Shown: positions 57,962 to 64,000 of the stretch, in pieces | How the letters are laid out: every line of letters starts with the position of its first letter | Position numbering within the stretch: the stretch's first letter is position 1 | NCBI RefSeq assembly: GCF_047948215.1 | Contig: NC_134455.1 | Coordinates: 293,896,647 to 293,960,646 of the forward strand | DNA: 64,000 nucleotides | DNA from: Lycorma delicatula | Lineage: Eukaryota > Arthropoda > Insecta > Hemiptera > Fulgoridae | Reading direction: 5' to 3' | Notes under the pieces: model-generated | What the model was told of the DNA's origin: nothing | Seen by the model: only the letters and a program-made list of their open reading frames with translations | Databases searched by the model: none | Position numbers and translations under genes: made by a program

Positions 57962-59256
57962 TGTTTACGCCATTCTGGCATAAAGTTTTTCCGTTATTTC
58001 TACGAATTCCCAGCTAGGGTAGGTCCCGTTGTTTTGCTACAAGGAATGTTTGAATTCCACTTGGTTTCGTATTGCTGGGTCTGTAAAGTCCACCTGTCTC
58101 TATTATTGTTATTGTATTCGAACCTCCCACCGTCATCCTTAGCGACCGCGCCTATTATTCTATCGAGTTATTTCTGACTACCCTTTTCAAACACCCGTTA
58201 TCTTTTCGTCCCCTCACTAATACAAACACACACTATCCTGTCCACTACCTGGATCTGGTTACCCCCGCCTTTTTTCGCCATCTTTTCGGCAGAGTACCTC
58301 CAACATCTCACCACTGCAGTCGCCTCGGGCAATACTCTCCTGCAAACTCTGTGGTAACATTCCTCACTCAAGCAGAATCTCAAACTCATCACTACACAGC
58401 TGAGATTCTACACATCACGCTACCACTAAACCACATCACGCCGCTGTATTCCTGATTCACCGTGCGGACTACGCCCAGGACTACATAGGTATTCTTCTGT
58501 ACTTGCTGTTACGAGTTCATCTCTGGCAAATATTTGTGTGCTACAGGCAAGTTCAGTGTTTCTTTACTCATTACGTTAAACCTTTATGTTATCATTCAAA
58601 TTTGTGGAACATTCAGTTCATCCTACCTATGCCGTTCAAGTTTCAATTTCACTTTAGTACAGTCACGACAGGTCACTTACAGAAGGCTGTCATTTCAGCT
58701 GCAACCCATTTCATGTGCTCAATTAAGTTCAGTGTGATTATATTGTAATTAACTCTTTTGTACAGTAATATTATTGTGTATTTTTCTATGTCAAACTAGA
58801 ATTACATTTTTACATTATTTAACGTTAAGTTTGTGGTTCATAAATCAGGAAAGGCCAAGGCCAATCAAGATTTACTTTAATTTATTTTTCTAAGTTTATG
58901 ACATTTGTTCATTGCTAATTTTTCAATATTACAGCATTTGTCAGTAATGCAATAGTTTTCAGACATACTATGTTTGTTGATGTCATATTTTTCTAAAGTT
59001 ATAATTAAACCTAAGGTGTTTCATGTTATCCTTCAGGCTTTGTCAAAAACGTATATTGTAAAAATCTGTATTTAGAAGCGTGTACTCATGTATTCTTTCA
59101 GTTAACTATCATTATTCAGACGCTGATTTCAGCTGATGTATTAAGTAGTTTTTAAGGTTATAATTAATTAACTTATATCAAGTTGTTCTCATTAAAGTCC
59201 AATTTCTTTTGGCAAATACTAGCTGTGTTTTTTTTATTTTTTAACTTTACCCAACA
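57962..59256 (+). repeat. 3' LTR of the BEL/Pao element
   Basis: Direct repeat of 54628-55922 at a constant offset of 3,334 bp. Confidence 0.95.
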
Positions 59257-59261
59257 GTGGC

Positions 59262-60880
59262 AGTGGAGGATTCTCCCAGCAATGATCACTTGCCCGTGCT
59301 TTTAATAATACAAGACCAGTCCTTCAGAACGTTTCAGAAAGAACCACCCATAAGACATACGGCTAATCAGGTTGATGAAATAGTTGGATGTGTTGCAGAC
59401 AGGCTAGCCAAAGTAGAAAACCTCACACCAGAAGCATTAAGAAATATAATTCAACAAGAGATGGGTAGAGTCTTAATGCGAAATGTAAGAAAACGCAGAG
59501 TGTATTGGTGATCACTGGAAATAGCCAATCTAAGGCAACTTCTCCAGTCTCATAGGAGGAAAAAACAGAGACCGGGAGTACAGGAGGTGAGGCTTATGAG
59601 GAAGTGGCCTTAAGGTATGTTGAACACAGGGGACTACTCAACAAAGAAATAAGAAAATTGAAACGAGAACACTGGAAGCAATTGTGCCAAGAATTGGACA
59701 ATGACTCATGGGGTCAAGCCTACAGGATAGTAACCAAACACTTCGGCAGGAGATTACCAACCCTATCAAAGGTACAAGTAGAAACACAAATACCAATGTT
59801 GTTACCGTGCGCTGAGGAAGTGATGGACGAAGCGATTGAATGCGAGGCCAGAAGATTTACCCTAGAGGAAGTAACACAGGCAGCTGCACAAATAGGCGAT
59901 AAGAGAAGTCCGGGACCTGATGGCATCCCGGCAGCTCTACTGAAAGGACTTGTTAAAAAAGTACCTTGGGAGATGGTCGACGTGACCAGTTATGGTATCG
60001 AAAACAAGGTGTTCCCAGGGTGCTGGAAAGAGGCGAAGGTGGTGTTCTTGCCAAAGCCCAATCGAGAGAATGACAATATAGAATTCCGTCCATTGAGCTT
60101 GATTAACACAATGGGGAAGTTAGTGGAAAAGATGCGGGTGAATCGGCTATTTAGCGAGGTGAACAGTGGAGCGGGGATAAGCCATAATCAATTTTGCATT
60201 TGGAAGAATAGATCATCTGTCCAGACTGTTGCCAGAGTTACTGACTGCGCAAGAGAAGTTAGATCAGGGATCTGGCGGACCAGGAAAATTCCCCTCCTTA
60301 TATCTCTCGACGTAAAGAACACGTTCGGGTCAATACCATGGAAGGTTATAATGACTGCTCTGGCCGAGAAAGGAATAAATCCGTACCTGCGTAGGCAAAT
60401 CAAAGAATACTTATCCGACAGATGGTGCGCTGTGGATGCGCAAGAAGAACAGATTAGATTCACATATTCGGAGGAGTACCACAAGGATCCGTTTTGGGAC
60501 CATTATTATGGACTCTAGCCTACGACGGGTCTGGACTTCAACGGCCAGAAGGAGGAGAGATCATTGCCTATGCGGACGATATAGCGATCTTGGTGAGAGA
60601 AAGACGTGAAGAGAAAGTACAAGATAGAGGTAATCAATCGTTAGCAATGATCGATAACTGGAGGCCAAAAGGGTTGACTTTGGCACCCACGAAATGCAGG
60701 TATATTCTAATGACAGGCAAAAGACAAATTCGACCGATAAATCTAGTAGTAGGAGATCAACCAATTCATGAGACAAGCCCCCTAAAATATCTAGGGGTGT
60801 TACTGGATAAGAATGACAAATTTACTAGCCACATCATCAACTGTTGCAAGAAGGCGGGGCGGAAGGCATGGTAAAAGCAT
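59262..60880 (+). pseudogene. R1-like endonuclease end and reverse transcriptase
   Basis: Endonuclease end: VEDSPSNDHLPVLLIIQDQS and a linker. The main RT frame (59604-60518) has SWGQAYRIVTKHFGRRLP, RSPGPDGIPAALLKGL, PGCWKEAKVVFLPKPNRE, FRPLSLINTMGKLVEK and LLISLDVKNTFGSIPW, where the second position of motif A is changed (family: NAFN/S). The next frame has GPLLWTLAYDG, IIAYADDIAILVRE (catalytic YADD intact), NWRPKGLTLAPTKC and SPLKYLGVLLDKN. Frame changes occur near 60490 and 60870, with a stop at 59508-59510. Confidence 0.9.
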
Positions 60881-61460
60881 TGAACGCTTTATTAACGTCG
60901 CAAAGTGTACCAAGGGCGTCGAAGAGGAAATTGGTAGTATCAACAATAATATCGTCAATCTTATATGCAGCACCGGTGTGGGGAACATCCTTCCATAAAA
61001 AGGAATTTGACTAGAGTTAACAGTGTACACAGGAAAGTCCTAATAGGAGTAGTTTCCGCCTACCGCACGGTATCGTACGAGGCCCTCTGTGTTCTCGCTT
61101 CAGTTCCGCCAGTCTACCTTCAAGTGGGAGAATATAACTCATGGCTCGAGCAGGAGAGACGCTAGAAAACGGATGGTGACCGAATGGAAGAACAGGTGGC
61201 GCGCAAGAGGGGTGGCACAGTGGACCAAGCGAAGTATACATGACCTAGACGCGTGGAATGGTAGGAAGTTTGGTGAAGCAAACTTCTGCATAGTGCAGAT
61301 ATTAACGGGGCATGATAATTTTCAAGAATACCTGCATAGACCGTCATGTATGTTTTGCGAAGACGAGGATTCAGTTGAACATAAAGTCTTCAAATGCCGA
61401 AAGTGGAACATACAACGGAATAGGGCGGGTATCACACATGCACACCAGATACCCATGTGA
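60870..61460 (+). pseudogene. R1-like RT thumb and C-terminal zinc knuckle
   Basis: RKVLIGVVSAYRTVSYEALC, LASVPPVYLQVGE, then VTEWKNRWRARG and TGHDNFQEYLHR followed by CMFCEDEDSVEHKVFKC, a C-x2-C-x-n-H-x4-C knuckle typical of R1/TRAS C-termini. Three frames are needed, with the last coding frame ending at 61460. Confidence 0.85.
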
Positions 61461-61880
61461 ACTACATGTTACAAAGCGAGGAACATTGGAGGAGAGTCAA
61501 CCCATATGCCACAGAGGTAATCAGGAGTAAAAATCAAGAGGAGCGGTGCCAGGGCTATTAGTATGGGAACGAAAGGACAGCCCCAGAGGTGAGGGCTGGC
61601 ATGCCCAGGTGTGCCAGTGCCTATGATCTTCTGGGAACTCCAAGGGATGGCAGGCACAGTAAAAGAAAAAAGGCTGTGTTTTGGGCAGATATGTCCAGAC
61701 ACGGTGTCAAGAAAGGGCACAATAAAGACTCTTCAAAAGAGCTGACCGGCGAGCCGACCTACCATGCCGGATATACAGCCGATTGGTGGGAAGGCTCATT
61801 AGAGTAACCAGACTCCTCTGGCTGGAGTTATACCCAAAAGTCTGGACCGACCTAGAGGAGTAGAGGAAAAAAAAGGGACG
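61461..61880 (+). other. 3' UTR-like region of the R1-like element
   Basis: GC-rich sequence without a good frame. It resembles in style the region after the RT of the first R1-like copy (14640-14775). It ends in an A-rich tract. Confidence 0.5.
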
Positions 61881-61884
61881 TTCG

Positions 61885-62310
61885 ACTTCTTCACTTGCTC
61901 ATAAAGGACATAGACGCCCTTACCTCTGAGGTGGATTTAGTGCGTGATATCCACAAGACAGATGGAGACTCAGTGACGATAGATGTCCTCTACCTACGAC
62001 TCTCATTTGGAGATACAAAAGTGGCAACGGTGGCGGTTCCTCCTCTGCTCACGGATAAATTGCTGAAGGACAGCCGCATCCGCATTGGGTCGGTGTCTTC
62101 CCAGGTTTCAAGGAGGTCAGCTGAAGAGCGTTGCTATAGATGTTAGGGGATTGGACACCGAGCTGGGTCCTGCAGTGGTCCCGATAGACGAGAACATTGC
62201 TTCAACCGTGGGATTGCGGGTCATCTACGTAAGGATTGCCCAACGGAAGCCAAATGTACCTTTTGTAATTCTCGGGGGACGCGGCTGCAGGACCAAGACC
62301 AAATAATAGG
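61885..62310 (+). pseudogene. Second R1-like gag fragment with zinc knuckles
   Basis: LIKDIDALTSEVDLVRDIHK, VLYLRLSFGDTKVATVAVP, LTDKLLKDSRIRIGSV, then EERCYRC, GIGHRAGSC, EHCFNRGIAGHLRKDC and EAKCTFC: three CCHC knuckles with one in-frame stop and one Cys-to-Arg change. Sequence similar in composition continues to about 62620 without readable motifs. It starts right after the A tail of the preceding element, so it is a separate head-to-tail R1-like fragment. Confidence 0.65.
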
Positions 62311-62620
62311 TGCTTTTCCTATGTTTTGGGGAAGACCTGGGTTGGAACAGCCCTGTCCAGCCCTGTCGCTTAGGTGTCCCACTGCCAGTGATTGGACAGG
62401 GAGTCCCTTAGTGTTCAGATCAAACTTCGATGAGGGGGACAAAGTAAGACCGTTATCCCGGTGGCGTTCCTCATTTGAGGCATGACAACTAATTAGAGAC
62501 AGAGTCCCAGCTGTCTGGGAGAATCATCAGTTCTCAACCAGGCAGTTTGAGGCGATAGTACCCCCTGAAGCTGTGTTCATGCTTGGTTTCGTGTCTAGCT
62601 CCAGGGGTGGAGATAAAATT
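62311..62620 (+). other. GC-rich tail of the R1-like fragment
   Basis: Composition still matches the R1-like sequence to the left and breaks sharply to AT-rich DNA at about 62620. No motif is readable. Confidence 0.4.
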
Positions 62621-63413
62621 TAATGAACTCAAAAATAAACCTCAGTGCCATTGTTGAATTTAATTGGACGACTTATCTTAATTCAGTTAAGTGCAACTGA
62701 TTGTATAATTAATACCATTAAGATAAACATGTCTAGCTAGAACAGATGTAGAACTTTGTTATGAACGATCTCGCCTGAAGACTGTTAACACGTTGTGGTA
62801 GATTTTAGAGCGAGGTTGGACTGTATGTTCATAGGTGATGAACTGAAACAACATCTTGTTGCTCGTTGAATTGTTATTTAATTTGTTGTCATCTTGACAT
62901 TTCGATAACATATAATTGCACTTAATAAAGCATATAACGTAATACATATAATAATAATGAATAACATATGACTTAATAACATATAAGTATAAGACTAATA
63001 TAAGCATTCATCCGAACACATCTGTCCAGACTGAATATGCAACACGACCGCTCTGGGTCAAATTCGAAGGCCGAATGAGTAGAAGGCGTTACATCATAAT
63101 GACCACTCTTGCGGTATTATGAAGTAGGACATCGCGTGACAAATCGCCTGACCAAGCTTGTCGGAGAGCCCTAGCCCTCGCTAGGTAGCAGCATTCGACG
63201 GCACAAGTGGAAAGTAACACACTGCCCACCAATTATAATTTTATTACATTACACAAAATGAACTTAACATAGAAATAAAGCGTGATACAAAATTAGTTAC
63301 ATATAAGTTTTAAATTGAAGTTAATTCAATAATACAAGGTTGATAAGAGCAAAAATCAAAAGCAAAATAAATTAACGCATGAACAATTACATTAAGATGA
63401 AGTTAAACAAGTA
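62621..63413. other. Stretch between R1-like and BEL/Pao sequence; possible BEL LTR
   Basis: It lies directly 3' of a minus-strand BEL/Pao pol end, where the LTR should be. A GC-rich patch at 63040-63215 is compatible with an LTR, but without the second LTR I cannot define borders. Confidence 0.35.
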
Positions 63414-64000
63414 TTATTGATTACATTGAGAATGAGTCATGTCATCACAATCATTTAGATTTGGAAGAACAATCAATTTGTTAATGGTTCTTTTTATTAT
63501 TCTATTATTTGTCTTTACATCTGCTAATCTAACGAGTCCATCCTTACCTGGATGTACTTGAACTATTACTCCTAATTTCCACATCAGTGGAGGAAGTTTA
63601 TTTTCCTTAATTATAACCATATTGCCAACACAAATGTTAGCATTTGAAATTTTGGACTTATTTCTCTGGTGCAGAGAATGTAAGTAATCATTATACCATG
63701 TTTTCCAAAAATCCTTTAGTAATTTTTGTATAAGCTTCCACCTAGCGAGCTTATTTGCGTTAATGCCTGAGAAATCAGGATCAGGTAGGGAAGTTAAAGG
63801 AGTGAAAATTAAAAAATGTCCAGGAGTAAGTGGAGCTGGATCAGATGTATGCCGCCCACCATGAAGAATAGCATCTGGAAGAGCAGCTGAAAACACATTA
63901 GTTTTGAAAGATTTCTCTTCCTTAAGCGAATCTGGCGGAATCATAGAAATAACAGATTGATTGGATGGCCAGGCATTCTCCTCTTCCTTCAGAAAAGACG
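63414..64000 (-). CDS. BEL/Pao pol fragment lacking the integrase core (partial at window end)
   Basis: Open from the window end to a stop at 63414-63416. It begins SFLKEEENAWPSNQSV and IPPDSLKEEKSF, the spacer between RNase H and integrase in BEL/Pao, and within about 25 codons becomes HTSDPAPLTPGHFLIFTPLT, RWKLIQKLLKDFWKTWYND, YLHSLHQRNK, NICVGNMVIIKENKLPPLMW, LGVIVQVHPGKDGLVRLADV and KRTINKLIVLP, the DUF5641 C-terminal domain. The whole integrase catalytic core is missing without loss of frame. The junction is near 63850-63890. This copy is unrelated in sequence detail to the element at 54628. Confidence 0.8.
   Translation of the reverse strand, partial: SFLKEEENAWPSNQSVISMIPPDSLKEEKSFKTNVFSAALPDAILHGGRHTSDPAPLTPGHFLIFTPLTSLPDPDFSGINANKLARWKLIQKLLKDFWKTWYNDYLHSLHQRNKSKISNANICVGNMVIIKENKLPPLMWKLGVIVQVHPGKDGLVRLADVKTNNRIIKRTINKLIVLPNLNDCDDMTHSQCNQ

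Larger units (their letters stand above)
54628..59256 (+). mobile_element. BEL/Pao LTR retrotransposon, internally deleted, with 5-bp target duplication
   Basis: Two 1,295-bp LTRs (TG...CA ends) enclose about 2 kb. GTGGC at 54623-54627 and 59257-59261 is the target-site duplication. The internal part holds a BEL/Pao gag, an integrase and a C-terminal DUF5641-like piece; protease, RT and RNase H are missing. The near-identical LTRs indicate a recent insertion, so the deletion may predate transposition (a mobilised deletion derivative) or follow it. Confidence 0.95.
59262..61880 (+). mobile_element. R1-like non-LTR element, right part (endonuclease end, RT, 3' UTR)
   Basis: Continuation of the element interrupted by BEL. 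It ends in a 3' UTR-like region (61500-61865) and an A-rich tract GAGGAAAAAAAAGGG at 61863-61877. Compared with the R1-like copy at 11095-14775 it retains RT motif C and the C-terminal zinc knuckle. Confidence 0.85.

Overview
This is AT-rich eukaryotic DNA. Its mobile elements (R1-like, I-like, jockey-like and RTE non-LTR elements, BEL/Pao LTR elements, mariner-like elements, a piggyBac remnant, a Polinton/Maverick and a tRNA-derived SINE) point to an insect. A hemipteran is my low-confidence guess. No bacterial-style operon, rRNA, intact tRNA or CRISPR is visible.

The only clear host gene is on the minus strand at the left end: a 1,046-bp internal exon (3617-4662) of a GH31 glycosidase of the MYORG/KIAA1161 type. 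A second, weaker exon candidate (10187-10342) lies upstream on the same strand with matching splice phase. The 5.5-kb intron between them would hold a mariner with a damaged transposase (4716-6021) and a second, long-TIR mariner-like relic (6247-7985).

Region by region: 9.06-11.09 kb is a block duplicated at 51.7-54.4 kb. It contains a ~0.6-kb fold-back element, and the second copy has gained a SINE. 11.1-14.8 kb is an R1-like element with an RTE copy nested in it. 14.8-24.8 kb holds three I-like elements at different stages of decay; a fourth is at 29.5-30.2 kb. 26.7-27.5 kb has an unclassified repeat and a SINE. 30.3-36.3 kb is an internally deleted Polinton/Maverick: long inverted repeats around a PolB C-terminal half, a RING-finger ORF, a small ORF behind a spliced leader, and an integrase scrap. 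37.7-39.2 kb has a piggyBac relic and an I-like ORF1 tail with a perfect 62-bp palindrome. 40.86-43.51 kb is a young RTE copy with target-site duplication. 43.5-48.4 kb is almost featureless. 48.4-51.1 kb has jockey-like and BEL/Pao remnants on the minus strand. 51.2-62.6 kb is R1-like sequence split by the duplicated block and by a young BEL/Pao element (54628-59256) with 1,295-bp LTRs, a 5-bp target-site duplication and an in-frame gag-integrase fusion made by internal deletion. The window ends inside a second BEL/Pao element on the minus strand.

Nothing here forms a cellular pathway. The window is a record of nested insertion, and the most unusual parts are the Polinton with its RING ORF and promoter-like repeats, the deletion-derivative BEL elements, and the duplicated block with its filled/empty SINE site.
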